Shown piece by piece: positions 41,734-50,489 of a stretch of DNA of 50,489 nt (positions within the stretch are counted from its first letter, which is position 1; every line of letters starts with the position of its first letter). The stretch is from Acidobacteriota bacterium. GTDB taxonomy: Bacteria; Acidobacteriota; Terriglobia; Terriglobales; Acidobacteriaceae. The position numbers and the translations under genes are program-made. The stretch covers positions 1 to 50,489 of the forward strand of contig JAKBHH010000017.1 of assembly GCA_021836865.1 (NCBI GenBank), in the 5' to 3' direction. The notes under the pieces are model-generated. The model did not search any database. It saw only the letters and a program-made list of their open reading frames with translations, and was not told where the DNA came from.

Positions 41734-43527
41734 CTATGCGCAATCCGATGATCTTCGGCCAAGGTGCCTCAGTGCCTCTTTGAGCCTCGATCGCAACGCC
41801 AGTTTGATGCGCAGATCGCCGAGCCACCTGGCTTCTCTTCTCCAGCGGAAACCAACGGCAGCATCAAGCAGCAAATCATCCGGCCCGACGTATCTGCGTT
41901 TCATAAGATGCGGGTCGTCCCTAAGGCAATTCAGGCCCTCACCCACGCCGAACGCGAGGTCGAACTCCGCTCGAACCAATTCGCGGACGGTATCACTGAC
42001 GTGGCCGTAAGGATACGCGAACGAAACCACCGGCGCTCCAAGCAGGTTCGCCAGGTCACTCTTGCTTCCAGCAATCTCTGCCGCGCATTTGTCGGCAGGT
42101 AGTTGGGTCAAATCGGCATGAGTCCGACTGTGCGCTCCAAATTCGATTCCTTCTGCGGCCCAATACCGGATTTGCTCAGCGGTCATCAGTTGGAGAGTGC
42201 CGCGACCTTCGGCTTCGTCCCAGGTGTTGGTGCCGCCGATTCGTTCCGTCACAACGAAGACCGCCGCTCCGAATCCGTATCGCCGGAGGATTGGCAAGGC
42301 ATATTCCGCGGTCTCTGCGTAGGCATCGTCAAAAGTAATCAGTATCGGCTTCCTGGGAAGCCCTGTGCCTTCTCTCCGCCAGCGAAGCCAATCTGAGGGT
42401 TTGATCCCGGTGTAACCCCAGCGCGCGAGCCATCGGATCTGCCGCTCAAATTGCCTGGGTGACACCGTCAACTCTCGAAAGGTGCCAGGATGTGACGGCC
42501 CGACGTGGTGATACATGAGTCCGGGGCAGAGAATGCCAAACTCTTGCTTCAGCGCTTTGCAGGAACCGGCAACTGACAAGGCGCTGCGCAGTTGTGCAAT
42601 CCTGGCCGCAAGAGTGAACAAATGTACGCCCGCGCTGCGCAAAGGGTCACACCGGTAATACCACTTCTCCAGGCGCAGGGGCAGAGCCAGGAACCAGACG
42701 GGCGATACAGGAGAGCGCATCAATGCGCTCCTCAGCCATCTTTTCGCCGTACCTGTGGTTCCCAAGGTTGAGAGTGCTGAATACGGTCTGTACTCCGGAT
42801 GTTTGCGGCTGGTGAGGATGTCACCGGCCCCCAATGCTCTAGCCTGAGTCCACAGGTACTGCCACGAAGATTTGTCATAGAGCTCGTAAGCTACAGCAGC
42901 CGGTTGATAGCGGAATGATGCTCCCATCTTCCACAATCGGAGCTTCAGTTCTAAATCCTCCGCTGCAAGAATCTTCTCGTCGAAGCCTCCGCTCCGTAGC
43001 AGCAAGTCCCTGGGCATGGAGCTATTCGCAATTGAAGGAGTTACGGTGATACCGGGTGGGATGGACTTGGGATCGTGCGCATCCATGACCGGCTCCATAG
43101 AAAGGTATACGGGATCAGTAAGCTCGGTAAGGTGCCGGACGACCGTCTTTGCGCTATCGGGAGCTGTACGGATGCGACCGTTTACGATACGCGCTTCAGG
43201 GAGTGAATGCGATGCGCAGTGCTGCCGGAGTAAATCCTTGGCACCGATGAGGTCGTCGTCCAGGAAGAGTATCAGGTCACCGGAAGCGGCCTGAATGCCC
43301 AGGTTGCGAGCAGAACTGGCGCCACGATGCGGCGATTGCAGCGCGCGAAAGGCGCAATGTGCCTTCCAGCCGCGCAACAGTTCGCTCGTGTCATCGGTCG
43401 ATCCGTCGTCGACGACGATGATTTCAAAATCTTCGGCCGGAAGGTCCTGGTCCAGCAGCGCGGATAGGGAACGCTCAAGAACCGATCGGCGATTAAACGT
43501 AGGAATAACGACGGACAACTTGGTCAT
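41734..43527 (-). CDS. GT2 glycosyltransferase fused to a polysaccharide deacetylase
   Basis: 597 residues; the ATG at 43527 has AGGA upstream. Residues 1-250 are a GT-A family 2 glycosyltransferase: LSVVIPTFNRRSVLERSLSALL, VVDDGSTDDT, and LFLDDD with the metal-binding Asp near 90-92, then a GGFDEKILAAEDLELKLRL acceptor motif. Residues about 330-560 are a NodB/CE4 deacetylase: MYHHVG, LITFDDAYAET (Asp400, Asp401) and FGAHSRTHADL (His466, His470). Coupling sugar transfer with N- or O-deacetylation in one chain suggests that the added sugar, probably an N-acetylhexosamine, is deacetylated during chain building. Last gene of the minus-strand glycan unit. Confidence 0.92.
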   Translation of the reverse strand: MTKLSVVIPTFNRRSVLERSLSALLDQDLPAEDFEIIVVDDGSTDDTSELLRGWKAHCAFRALQSPHRGASSARNLGIQAASGDLILFLDDDLIGAKDLLRQHCASHSLPEARIVNGRIRTAPDSAKTVVRHLTELTDPVYLSMEPVMDAHDPKSIPPGITVTPSIANSSMPRDLLLRSGGFDEKILAAEDLELKLRLWKMGASFRYQPAAVAYELYDKSSWQYLWTQARALGAGDILTSRKHPEYRPYSALSTLGTTGTAKRWLRSALMRSPVSPVWFLALPLRLEKWYYRCDPLRSAGVHLFTLAARIAQLRSALSVAGSCKALKQEFGILCPGLMYHHVGPSHPGTFRELTVSPRQFERQIRWLARWGYTGIKPSDWLRWRREGTGLPRKPILITFDDAYAETAEYALPILRRYGFGAAVFVVTERIGGTNTWDEAEGRGTLQLMTAEQIRYWAAEGIEFGAHSRTHADLTQLPADKCAAEIAGSKSDLANLLGAPVVSFAYPYGHVSDTVRELVRAEFDLAFGVGEGLNCLRDDPHLMKRRYVGPDDLLLDAAVGFRWRREARWLGDLRIKLALRSRLKEALRHLGRRSSDCA

Positions 43528-43539
43528 CTGGAGTCCTGT

Positions 43540-44319
43540 CTAGTCTGCAGGTTTCGTAAATGCGTAATGGACGTAAGGGGAAAAGTAAGTATCTACTCGC
43601 TCGTTCGAGAACCTTGAAAAGCCTTTCCTCTCAAGCAACCTCAAGCCAAAACTTTCCGTTTGCCGCACAACAAAGTCAGGCGATGCATAAAACAAATACT
43701 CGTCTTCTTCCAGGACATAGGCCCATTCCTTGAACGCCTTGGCGCTGTTGCGTAGTTTCCAACGCAAGCGGCCTCTGTAATAAGGAGAAATCCAATGAAG
43801 GGACTTGAGGTTATGCGACGAGTAAATGAAAGTGCCGCCTGGTTTCAAAACACGAGCGCACTCGCGCAGTGCGGCGGCTCTTTGCACGGCGGGATATGCG
43901 CAGTCAATTCCGTTAAACGAAATCAGGATATGGGCGAAAGAGGAATCTTCCTCCTCGATGTGGTCATAGCTCCCGACGTGCAGATCTAGATAAGGCAATC
44001 GCCTCCTGGCTATGTCAATGAAGATCTCGGAACGGTCGACGCCACGCACCTTCAGCCCCATCTCGTGCAACAGCAGGGTTGTTCTGCCCATTCCGCAGGC
44101 AAGATCCAGAATGCTTTCACCCGCTTTGTAGCATTTAGGGAATAGATACTCCTCTTCCGGATATAGCTTATAGACGGAGAATTCAGCGACTGCTCCGGCA
44201 TTGTTATAAGACGCGAGATTCTTAGCCAATTCCGGAGGAATCTCTTCCGGCACACCGCACCTCTCTTCTAAAGGCATAGGTCCCTGCGGCGCTCTGGCCT
44301 TGCCTTTTCTACTGCCCAT
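43540..44319 (-). CDS. Class I SAM-dependent methyltransferase
   Basis: 259 residues from the ATG at 44319; an ATG at 44277 is an alternative with AGGG close upstream. The SAM-binding motif ILDLACGMGRTTLLLHEMGLKVRGVDRSE lies near 69-98, the acidic end of strand 2 being VRGVD. ISFNGIDCAY and LRECARVLKPGGTFIYSSHN follow. The substrate is not known; in this locus it may methylate a sugar or a chain end. Its start overlaps the stop of the acetyltransferase-like gene by 11 bases, and the glycosyltransferase follows after 12 bases, so the three are one operon. The base composition is noticeably more AT-rich than that of the housekeeping block. Confidence 0.88.
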   Translation of the reverse strand: MGSRKGKARAPQGPMPLEERCGVPEEIPPELAKNLASYNNAGAVAEFSVYKLYPEEEYLFPKCYKAGESILDLACGMGRTTLLLHEMGLKVRGVDRSEIFIDIARRRLPYLDLHVGSYDHIEEEDSSFAHILISFNGIDCAYPAVQRAAALRECARVLKPGGTFIYSSHNLKSLHWISPYYRGRLRWKLRNSAKAFKEWAYVLEEDEYLFYASPDFVVRQTESFGLRLLERKGFSRFSNERVDTYFSPYVHYAFTKPAD

Positions 44320-45520
44320 GCATTGGGTCTTCCATCGAGGTCACCTGATTTTGCGTCTGCGGACGCGCCTGCAACTTGAGATAGGCGAATGCGCATAAGG
44401 TCGAAATCCAGCGCGGATTCCATAGGAGTAATCGGTACGTCCTATGGAAGCCCGTGGCCCACTTCAGCTTATAGGATTCCTCTCCACTCAGAAAATCGTA
44501 CTCAGTGAAGCCGCGAGAAAATCCATAATCGATAAAGGCGGGAAGGAGCATGGTGCCTGGAGACAACCGCGCAAACTCGTGGTCGTATGCGCCTTGATAG
44601 CTCCAGAGTTTCCTGCCGCAACGAAAAACAAGTTCCCAGCCGAGCAATCGCTCCCGCATCTCCATCACGCCGACAGCCAGCCATCCGCGCTGCCCCAGCG
44701 TCCTGAACAGGGATGAAAATGCTTCCGGGTAGCGGCCGAGAAACGGAGAGGTCAACTTGCCGCCAACGCGCTTCTGCGCCTCAATGGAAATCATCTTCTG
44801 AAGCAGGCCGGGCTCCTCATGCGGCCGCTCGACAATCCGCACACGCAAATCCTCTGCGGCCATTCCTTTCAGGCGAGTTTCCATCCTCCGGAAGGTGCCA
44901 CGCGTTCGACTTGACCTGCGATTGAGTATCTCGGAGAATGGGCCGTCGATCGTCATATACGGGCATCGGTCTCTCTCTGAATAAAGACGATGCGCCAATC
45001 CGGCAAGCCGCAAAGCGCCCTCGATCCGCCGTATCCCCTCCGGCGTGGCATGTAATTGCCTGAGATCAACAATGTCCCACTCCTTGCTTTTCCGCGCCAG
45101 AAGATCTATGACAGCCCGGGTTTGGTCCGCAGGTTCTGCTCCCAGGACAAGCTCGTTATAGTCTGCGTAAGGTGTCACGAACTCCAACTTGCGTAGGCGC
45201 AAGCCGAATTGGGAAGTAACTACGCGCATGAACGGAGCGATGCCTGTGACTTTTCCGTCCTGCCGCAGGACGAGTACGTACGGCTGAAAGCGGCGGCGCT
45301 GATGCGTTTCGACAAGTTCCAAGGCCCAGGTCCGGAACCAAGCAAATGTAGTGAACACATTCGGGAAAGCCGCGGCTTCGCTGAGCCGGTTCCAGTCAGC
45401 CTCAATCCCGAGAAGCTCCGCTTCGGACTCGCAGGTATCGATGGAATAGGGAACAGCAGGCTTGCCTCCGAAGGAATCGGAGGTCGGACAGGCCTGTATC
45501 TCATAGCCATCAGGCTGCAT
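44309..45520 (-). CDS. FemAB/GNAT-like acyltransferase (BioF2-like, acetyltransferase 6 type)
   Basis: 403 residues from the ATG at 45520, which has AGGAA about nine bases upstream; the open frame continues to 46144 but its extension overlaps a relic of another gene and lacks similarity. The protein has a first GNAT-like domain (FTTFAWFRTWALELV, PYVLVLRQDGKVTGIAPFMRV) and a second one near 230-370 (LGWELVFRCGRKLWSYQGAYDHEFARLSPGTMLLPAFIDYG). This double fold is shared by FemAB-type aminoacyl and acetyl transferases in exopolysaccharide loci. It probably acylates a sugar precursor in the cytosol. First of three overlapping genes. Confidence 0.85.
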   Translation of the reverse strand: MQPDGYEIQACPTSDSFGGKPAVPYSIDTCESEAELLGIEADWNRLSEAAAFPNVFTTFAWFRTWALELVETHQRRRFQPYVLVLRQDGKVTGIAPFMRVVTSQFGLRLRKLEFVTPYADYNELVLGAEPADQTRAVIDLLARKSKEWDIVDLRQLHATPEGIRRIEGALRLAGLAHRLYSERDRCPYMTIDGPFSEILNRRSSRTRGTFRRMETRLKGMAAEDLRVRIVERPHEEPGLLQKMISIEAQKRVGGKLTSPFLGRYPEAFSSLFRTLGQRGWLAVGVMEMRERLLGWELVFRCGRKLWSYQGAYDHEFARLSPGTMLLPAFIDYGFSRGFTEYDFLSGEESYKLKWATGFHRTYRLLLWNPRWISTLCAFAYLKLQARPQTQNQVTSMEDPMHGQ

Positions 45521-45525
45521 GTGCA

Positions 45526-45834
45526 TCATTTCCTGTGATGAACCCCGGCGAAGGAAGTCGGAAGCGGCGCGAACTGTTCTGTTATCCACTCCAGACGCGG
45601 CGCTAAGGCGCCTGGCCATTCTTCGGAATGGATCCCGCGAGGTTGGATCAAAGCCCATTCCAACTCTAAAGCCGTCTGCCTGGAACGTACTTTGATATCT
45701 CGCCAGGTAAGGAAGTACAGCAGCTCGCGATGCCGCCGCAGTGCTCTCAGACGAAGGCCCCAGGAGGACTCTGCGCCCCGGATCATCGCGCTGGTAGCGG
45801 AGCCCGCATGATGCGATTGTGATGAAGATGTCAT
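45526..45834 (-). pseudogene. Truncated ABC-2 type polysaccharide export permease (Wzm/KpsM-like)
   Basis: A 102-codon frame. LRALRRHRELLYFLTWRDIK followed by VRSRQTALELEWALIQP matches the N-terminal signature of capsule or O-antigen export permeases (YRELLYFL-WRDIKVRYKQT-LG-AWA-LQP). After QP, where the first membrane helix should begin, the sequence becomes unrelated (RGIHSEEWPG), and no membrane helix follows. So only the cytoplasmic N-terminus survives, joined to foreign or shifted sequence. No partner ATPase gene is present. The three downstream genes and the glycosyltransferase upstream suggest a former ABC-transporter-dependent polysaccharide locus. Confidence 0.7.
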
Positions 45835-46513
45835 GCTCGACTTGTGTGGGACGGGTTATCTCGACGGAGTTCCGGTACAGGATAGCAGGAAGGACAACGC
45901 CAGCAACCACATGGACTCGGCCGCGGCAGGCGTTCCATTTGGAGCTGTCGCAACTTGCGCGCCTGGCCGAGTTTGCATGGTGTCTCCAGCGATCATCGCG
46001 GGTTTGCGGTTCTGACAGGCACTGCCCGCTGCGCAACCGGGCGCATCTTTCTCCCGGCGGTAAAGGTCCGCACCCCTGTTGAAGAGAATGCACGATGATC
46101 GGCAGGGTGGACTCGCGAAGGACCTTGAAATCGTCAGAGGCCAAAAGCTGCTCGTTGTTGCCCTGACGGGGAACCTCCCTCCAGTCAAATCTGGACCGAG
46201 CTCTCGCTCAAACGGACTTCATCCATGCAAAGGAAGTCGAGCATTGAAGTATGGACAGGGTGAGCCCGTTACCGGGAAAAATTCTCAAGCTGGGCCCGCC
46301 AAAGAATCTTCTGCACAAACGGAGGATGCTGAATGGGAATGAAAACCGACGGACGGAAGTTGCGGCGGGTCATGTCAGGTGTTGCGAGCGAGGAAGAATC
46401 CATCTGGAGTGCTCCGGGCCTGCCACGTGTAGGGGAAAGAATTCATGCGACTGATTTTTCCAGTTAAGACTCGGCTCGCTCATCGATACGCCACGCCGCG
46501 ACCAGCCATCAGA
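45835..46513 (-). other. 679-base gap inside the polysaccharide locus
   Basis: No intact gene seen between the glycosyltransferase at 46514 and the permease relic. A 44-codon minus-strand frame at 46269-46403 has no recognisable similarity. The stretch may be decayed remains of lost export genes, but I cannot identify any. An extended open frame of the acyltransferase crosses part of it and is rejected. Confidence 0.4.
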
Positions 46514-47587
46514 CTATGCGGAGCGATGTGCGCCGCGACCCGGAAGTCTGTCGTAGAGTTCAACAGTTCGACGCGCCATGAGATCGGTGGAGAAGTGCGT
46601 CTGGGCACGTCTCCACCCTTCGGCCCCCATCAGCGCCCACCGCTGACGGTCGTTCGCTGCCTCCGTGATGCACCGAACCAGCGCGTCCGTATCACCAGGA
46701 GGAAAAAGCCTTCCCGTCATTCCATCGACGACCAGCTCGCAAAGACCGCCGACCCGGCTTGCCACAACCGGCCGGCCCGCCGCCATCGCTTCGAGCACGG
46801 AAAGTCCGAAGCCTTCTTCAAGAGACGGCATCACCAGAAGATCCCACGATGCCAAGAGCTTCTTCACGTCTGCGTCCCAGCCAAGAAAGCGCACCCGCTC
46901 GCTCACACCAAGGCTCAAGACGAGCGCTCGCAGCGAAGATTCCGATGGGCCGGAGCCGGCAATCTCGGTCTGAACATCAATACCTTTCGCCGCAAGGAGG
47001 GCAGTGGCTCTGATCAGGGCTTCGATATTCTTCAGCGGAACCAGCCGGGCGAGAGCTCCCAGCCTGAGCGGCCCGGCCTGGGGCGCAGCAGCGGGGGGTT
47101 GAGAACCCGTCTCGATGCCCGCATAGATGACTTCAGTCCGATATCCACGGACGCAATCGGCTACGGCATGGGAACACGCGATGACAGCATCCGGCGCGGG
47201 AAAGTTCAACTCTGATGCCTGTACCCCATTGGCCTCGTTGATCCGGCCGTGCAAATGCTGCACAACAGAGCCCACGCCGGCAAAGCGGCATACCGCCCGA
47301 ACCACCCCTCCCCCGTGATGCAGGTGAGCGATCTCCGCTCGGTGTCTCCGAAGCCATCGCCACATTTGCCATGCGCCTGACAGATCGCTGCGCTTGCCTG
47401 TCCATGCAATCGAACTCGACGGAATGCCCGCATCCCTCACGGTCGTCATCAACGGCCCGTCTTCAAGGAAGAGCACAGAAATCTCGTATCCCAAGGGGCG
47501 GAGATGTCTCGCCAGCTCCATGACGATTCGGCAGATTCCAGTACATTCCGGGAGGGCACTTTTCACAATGTGGACGCAGGTTCGCAA
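46514..47587 (-). CDS. Family 4 glycosyltransferase
   Basis: 357 residues from the TTG at 47587, which is preceded by GGAGGGG at ideal spacing. The N-terminal domain has GICRIVMELARHLRPLGYEISVLFLEDGPL and a HLHHGGGVVRAV motif. The C-terminal domain has LGALARLVPLKNIEALIRATALL, IAGSGPSESSLRAL, VRFLGW and SLEEGFGLSVLEAMAAGRPVVAS, in which E-x7-E is the GT4 donor-binding motif. It is a GT-B retaining enzyme that adds a sugar in the cytosol. It starts the minus-strand glycan locus; the relic and about 990 bases separate it from the next intact gene. Confidence 0.92.
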   Translation of the reverse strand: MRTCVHIVKSALPECTGICRIVMELARHLRPLGYEISVLFLEDGPLMTTVRDAGIPSSSIAWTGKRSDLSGAWQMWRWLRRHRAEIAHLHHGGGVVRAVCRFAGVGSVVQHLHGRINEANGVQASELNFPAPDAVIACSHAVADCVRGYRTEVIYAGIETGSQPPAAAPQAGPLRLGALARLVPLKNIEALIRATALLAAKGIDVQTEIAGSGPSESSLRALVLSLGVSERVRFLGWDADVKKLLASWDLLVMPSLEEGFGLSVLEAMAAGRPVVASRVGGLCELVVDGMTGRLFPPGDTDALVRCITEAANDRQRWALMGAEGWRRAQTHFSTDLMARRTVELYDRLPGRGAHRSA

Positions 47588-48029
47588 TGGAGTCCCCTCC
47601 GCAAACGGGGTGCAGGTGTCATCGGACGCAGCCTCTCTGCTGGCCGTCTACCTTCCCCGATGGCAGTGAAAAGGCACACAGATATTGCCTGTGGCGCTCG
47701 CTCTCGCGGTTGTTGTGCCGATAGTAGCCGCACGGGATTGGTTCGCCCCATCCTTCGTGCCGCGTCGGGCGTCAGTTTAGCAGACGACGCGATTGCCAAT
47801 TCAAAACACCCGAATTCGCGTGGAGGTTGGTCTCGCCGGGCAAGGTTGGGCGCCGGGGGCTGTCCGATCTCCGCGCTTATTCGGAGCAGGCGCGATACCA
47901 GCCGACAGGCCGCTTTCTGGACCCCCTTGAGAAACTTGGAACTTGCAAGGCGGCCAGACCTGCAGATCGCAAATGCTGCTCGACTGCTCAAGCGCGGGCC
48001 GCGCATTCCCGCCGAGCCTGCGCTTCGCT
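47588..48029 (-). other. 442-base gap upstream of the glycosyltransferase
   Basis: I see no gene. The glycosyltransferase ribosome binding site (GGAGGGG) is at its low end. A weak minus-strand promoter-like pair, TTGAAT and TAAACT about 19 bases apart, lies near 47775-47805. Long GC-rich open frames here have no family similarity. Confidence 0.35.
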
Positions 48030-49238
48030 TCATTCCTTCTGCAGGCGCGCCAGCACCACGACAATCGCCAGCGCGGCGAGCACGCAGCCCAGCGCGAACA
48101 GGAAAGCGCTGGGGTAGCCGTATATTCCAATAAGCGTGCCCGCGGTAGGGCCCACGAGGAAGAATGAAACGTCTGAAAAGCCCGTGTACACGCCCAGCGC
48201 CGTGCCGCGATTGAACTCCGGCACTCGCTTCACCGCCTCCACGCCCAGCGAGGGGAAGACCAGCGAGAAGCCGAACCCCGTCAACGCCGCCGCAGCAAAG
48301 GCCGTCCACGGCGAGCCGGCTCGCCACAGCAACAGCACGCCGGCGGATTCGATCGACAGGCAGGTGATGCCGACCGGAAAGCCGCCAAAACGGTTAATCG
48401 TATTGATAAATGCAAGTCGGGCCACGATGAAGGCGACCCCGAACGAGGTCAGACATAATGCTGCGCCGTCCCAATGGCGGTTGGCGTAGAACAGCGTGAC
48501 GAAGGTGGCCAGTACGCTGTAACCTACGCCGCCCAGCGCCAGTCCCATGCCGTGAGGCGTCACGCGCACGAGCACATCGCGGAAGGGCAGGTGCTCGCCC
48601 GGCGTTACCGGTGCCGGCGCTTTGAGGCTGGCCATCAGCAGGCTCGCTCCGCACACGGCGATCGTCAACAGTCCGATTGCGCCAAGGCCCCAATGTTGCT
48701 CCAGCACCACGCCCAGCGGAGCTCCCAGCGCCAGCGCGCCATAAGTGCTGATGCCGTTAAAGGAGATGACCTTGGCGGTGTGCTCCTGCCCCGCGCTCGT
48801 GATGCCCCACAACGTTGCGCCCGTTGAGCCCAGGCTTTCGCCGGTGCCCAGTGCCAACCGGCTTGCCAACAGGATACCGAGGCTGAGCCAGGAGGGTTGG
48901 CGATGCAGCAGCGCCGCCAGCAATAGCAGCCCGCCGCTCAGTGTGCAGGCAGCCATGCCCCACTGCACTGAGACCTTTGCACCCGAGTGGTCTGAGATGC
49001 GCCCCGCCCACGGCCGGCTGATGAACGTGGCAATGTATTGCACGCTGATGACCAGGCCCGCCAGTGCGGCGCTGTAGCCCAGCCGCAGATGTACATAGGG
49101 CGGCAATATCGCCAGCGGCAGGCCGATGGACAGATAGCAAATGAAGGTAAACGAGGTGAAGGTCAGAATCTGCCGAGTGCTGCCGTTCGGCGCGTCCAGC
49201 GCCGTGGCGGATGAGCTGTCGATAGCAGAATTCTCCAT
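48030..49238 (-). CDS. MFS transporter (YhhS/arabinose-efflux-like)
   Basis: 402 residues from the ATG at 49238, with twelve predicted helices. Family motif A-like sequence RPWAGRISDHSGAKVSVQWG lies in the loop between helices 2 and 3, and GTGESLGSTGATLWGI is the motif of helix 5. LVFPSLGVEAVKRVPEFNRGTALGVY marks the C-terminal half. Such proteins are proton-driven exporters of drugs or small metabolites; substrate unknown. No clear Shine-Dalgarno is present. It is not obviously linked to the glycan locus, since 442 bases separate them. Confidence 0.87.
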   Translation of the reverse strand: MENSAIDSSSATALDAPNGSTRQILTFTSFTFICYLSIGLPLAILPPYVHLRLGYSAALAGLVISVQYIATFISRPWAGRISDHSGAKVSVQWGMAACTLSGGLLLLAALLHRQPSWLSLGILLASRLALGTGESLGSTGATLWGITSAGQEHTAKVISFNGISTYGALALGAPLGVVLEQHWGLGAIGLLTIAVCGASLLMASLKAPAPVTPGEHLPFRDVLVRVTPHGMGLALGGVGYSVLATFVTLFYANRHWDGAALCLTSFGVAFIVARLAFINTINRFGGFPVGITCLSIESAGVLLLWRAGSPWTAFAAAALTGFGFSLVFPSLGVEAVKRVPEFNRGTALGVYTGFSDVSFFLVGPTAGTLIGIYGYPSAFLFALGCVLAALAIVVVLARLQKE

Positions 49239-49424
49239 GCGTGGCGTTACGGAACCGGCAGAGATGTGCGGTTACGTCCAGTATAACGGAGGCATTGCGC
49301 ACCCGAGAGAGGCGGAACCTCTCGCATCGGAGTCGTTCCGCAGCGCAAGTGGCCGCCGCGGGTTTGCGGACTCCCATTCCGGTTCGCGCCCAACCATCCA
49401 TCGGCTGGTCCCGGGGTGAACCCT

Positions 49425-50489
49425 TCAGCCTGCCGGGTCACTCACTGCCGGCGGCTCCGCAGGCGCCTGGGAGCCGCCCGCGCTGCGGTCTCGCCAGATC
49501 TGCAGCAGTGTCTCGGTGACGCTGAAAGCAATCGGCCCCAGAATCAGGCCACTCACTCCAAACAGCACCACCCCGCCCAGCATCGCCAGAAAGATGGGCG
49601 CAGAGTGCAGTTGCAGCCGCGACCCCACCAGAATTGGATAGAGCACATTGTCCAGCGTGCTGATCACCAGCGACCCTGCGCCGAGCAGAATCAACGCCTG
49701 CACCCAATGATGAATCGCAAACAGATACCCCACCACGGGTAGCCACACCACAAACGCGCCCACGGCTGGAACCAGCGCAAACAGCATGGTCAAGGCACCC
49801 AGCAGCGTGGCCGCGCCCACGCCCAGCAGCGCATAGGCAATCCCCGCGAGCAAGCCCTGCAGCGCCGCCACGGCAAAGCGGCCCAGCACCAGCGCCCGCA
49901 CTGCCAGCTCCACGCGCGTCAGCAAAAAGTCCGTTTCATCCGCACGCAGAGGAATCATGCGCCGCGTCGCCGCCAGGGCCGCATCGCTGTCGCGATAGAG
50001 AAAAAACAGCAGGAACAGCATCACGATCACCTGCGTGAAGGCGGAGATCGACTTGCCCAGCACCGACGCCACCTGACCCGCCACCTCGCCTGCGGCTCTC
50101 TGCGTCGCCACGTCCATGTCCACGTTGTCCATCACGTATTTGAGCCCGCCGCTCAGCGCAGGATGGCTGGCCACAAACAGCCGCAGGTTTGCCTCCGATG
50201 CGCCGGTCTGCGCGTTCCGCATCAATATCAGCACATGGTTGCCCGCGCTCAGCATCACCATCATGGAAGGAACCACAATGCTGAGTGACACCAGGATCAG
50301 CGTCACCGTCGCGGCCAGTGTGGGCCGCCGAAGCCGCGCCGCAATCCAGCGATACACGGGCTGGGTCACAATGGCCAGCACCACCGCCCACGTCATCCCC
50401 GCAACAAACGGCGCCACGATCCAAAGGCATACCCCTACGGCGCCAGTCGAAACCAGGAAGAGCGTCAAGCCACCCCAATCAACCCTGCC
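49425..50489 (-). CDS. AI-2E family transporter, 5' end outside window
   Basis: The frame is open to the last base of the window and the true start is beyond it, since the family has residues before the first helix (WGGLTLFLVSTGAVGVCL). At least 350 residues are visible. Features are a first helix pair, a hydrophilic middle with VMDNVDMDVATQRAAGEV, and a C-terminal helix group with FALVPAVGAFVVWLPV and NVLYPILVGSRLQLHSAPIFLAMLGG. The last part (GVSGLILGPI) is the family signature. Members (YdiK, TqsA, PerM) are presumed exporters; the autoinducer role is known for few. The C-terminus is Pro/Ala-rich. Confidence 0.88.
   Translation of the reverse strand, partial: GRVDWGGLTLFLVSTGAVGVCLWIVAPFVAGMTWAVVLAIVTQPVYRWIAARLRRPTLAATVTLILVSLSIVVPSMMVMLSAGNHVLILMRNAQTGASEANLRLFVASHPALSGGLKYVMDNVDMDVATQRAAGEVAGQVASVLGKSISAFTQVIVMLFLLFFLYRDSDAALAATRRMIPLRADETDFLLTRVELAVRALVLGRFAVAALQGLLAGIAYALLGVGAATLLGALTMLFALVPAVGAFVVWLPVVGYLFAIHHWVQALILLGAGSLVISTLDNVLYPILVGSRLQLHSAPIFLAMLGGVVLFGVSGLILGPIAFSVTETLLQIWRDRSAGGSQAPAEPPAVSDPAG

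Noticed and set aside
45521-46144. Long N-terminal extension of the FemAB-like acyltransferase
   Set aside because: The extension has no family similarity, overlaps the ABC-2 permease relic in another frame, and a good ribosome binding site supports the start at 45520.
1-50489. CRISPR array, intact insertion sequence, integrase or prophage
   Set aside because: No regularly spaced repeats, transposase, integrase or phage structural genes were seen on either strand; only the relaxase relic points to mobile DNA.

Overview
The window most likely comes from the chromosome of an acidobacterium (Acidobacteriota, class Terriglobia or a close relative). The base composition is GC-rich throughout. A PadR regulator is translationally coupled to an orphan FtsX-type permease of the duplicated kind that is hugely expanded in this phylum. 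The order ispE - tRNA-Gln - prs - rplY - pth - rpsF - rpsR - rplI, and the many secreted hypothetical and carbohydrate genes, fit the same group. This is inference from gene content; no 16S gene is present.

Layout. 1-912: 3'-truncated membrane acyltransferase. 1190-3889: PAS-GGDEF protein overlapping motA, then motB (flagellar stator). 3960-5568: araB preceded by a LacI-type operator. 5582-9033: minus-strand cassette of transglutaminase, alpha-E protein and circularly permuted ATP-grasp, a predicted peptide-bond-forming module. 9338-11281: M61 peptidase broken by an in-frame TAG. 11319-13563: LacI regulator and sugar-type MFS transporter. 13733-19334: housekeeping block (ribosomal proteins L9, S18, S6, L25, peptidyl-tRNA hydrolase, PRPP synthetase, tRNA-Gln, IspE). 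19501-23725: aspartyl-protease lipoprotein, then PadR and the large permease. 24146-25981: two small unknown proteins and a Gfo/Idh/MocA oxidoreductase. 25988-27274: ECF sigma operon. 27488-30154: large secreted GH3 enzyme. 30391-38096: ArsR regulator and a six-gene complex resembling hydrogenase-4. 38208-40398: gene-poor stretch with a conjugative relaxase relic, two secreted unknown proteins and tRNA-Leu. 40475-41404: dienelactone hydrolase. 41734-47587: polysaccharide locus with a decayed export permease. 48030-50489: MFS transporter and the 3' part of an AI-2E family permease.

The most interesting element is the complex at 30884-38096. It has the subunits of a group 4 membrane hydrogenase (two antiporter-like subunits, the NuoH-like anchor, HyfE, a fused NuoCD-like large subunit and a NuoB-like small subunit). 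Its large subunit lacks all four Ni-binding cysteines, while the small subunit keeps its four cluster cysteines. No ferredoxin-type subunit and no hydrogenase maturation genes lie in the window. This matches the published idea of energy-converting hydrogenase-related (Ehr) complexes, whose substrate is unknown. Here it sits behind an ArsR repressor with two adjacent perfect dyads.

A second theme is plant-polymer use: a GH3 enzyme resembling beta-xylosidase/arabinofuranosidase, ribulokinase, a sugar-type MFS permease and a LacI regulator, with similar LacI-type operators in front of araB and the GH3 gene. A third theme is decay: an amber codon in the M61 gene, a relaxase relic, an export-permease relic and a tRNA-like fragment.
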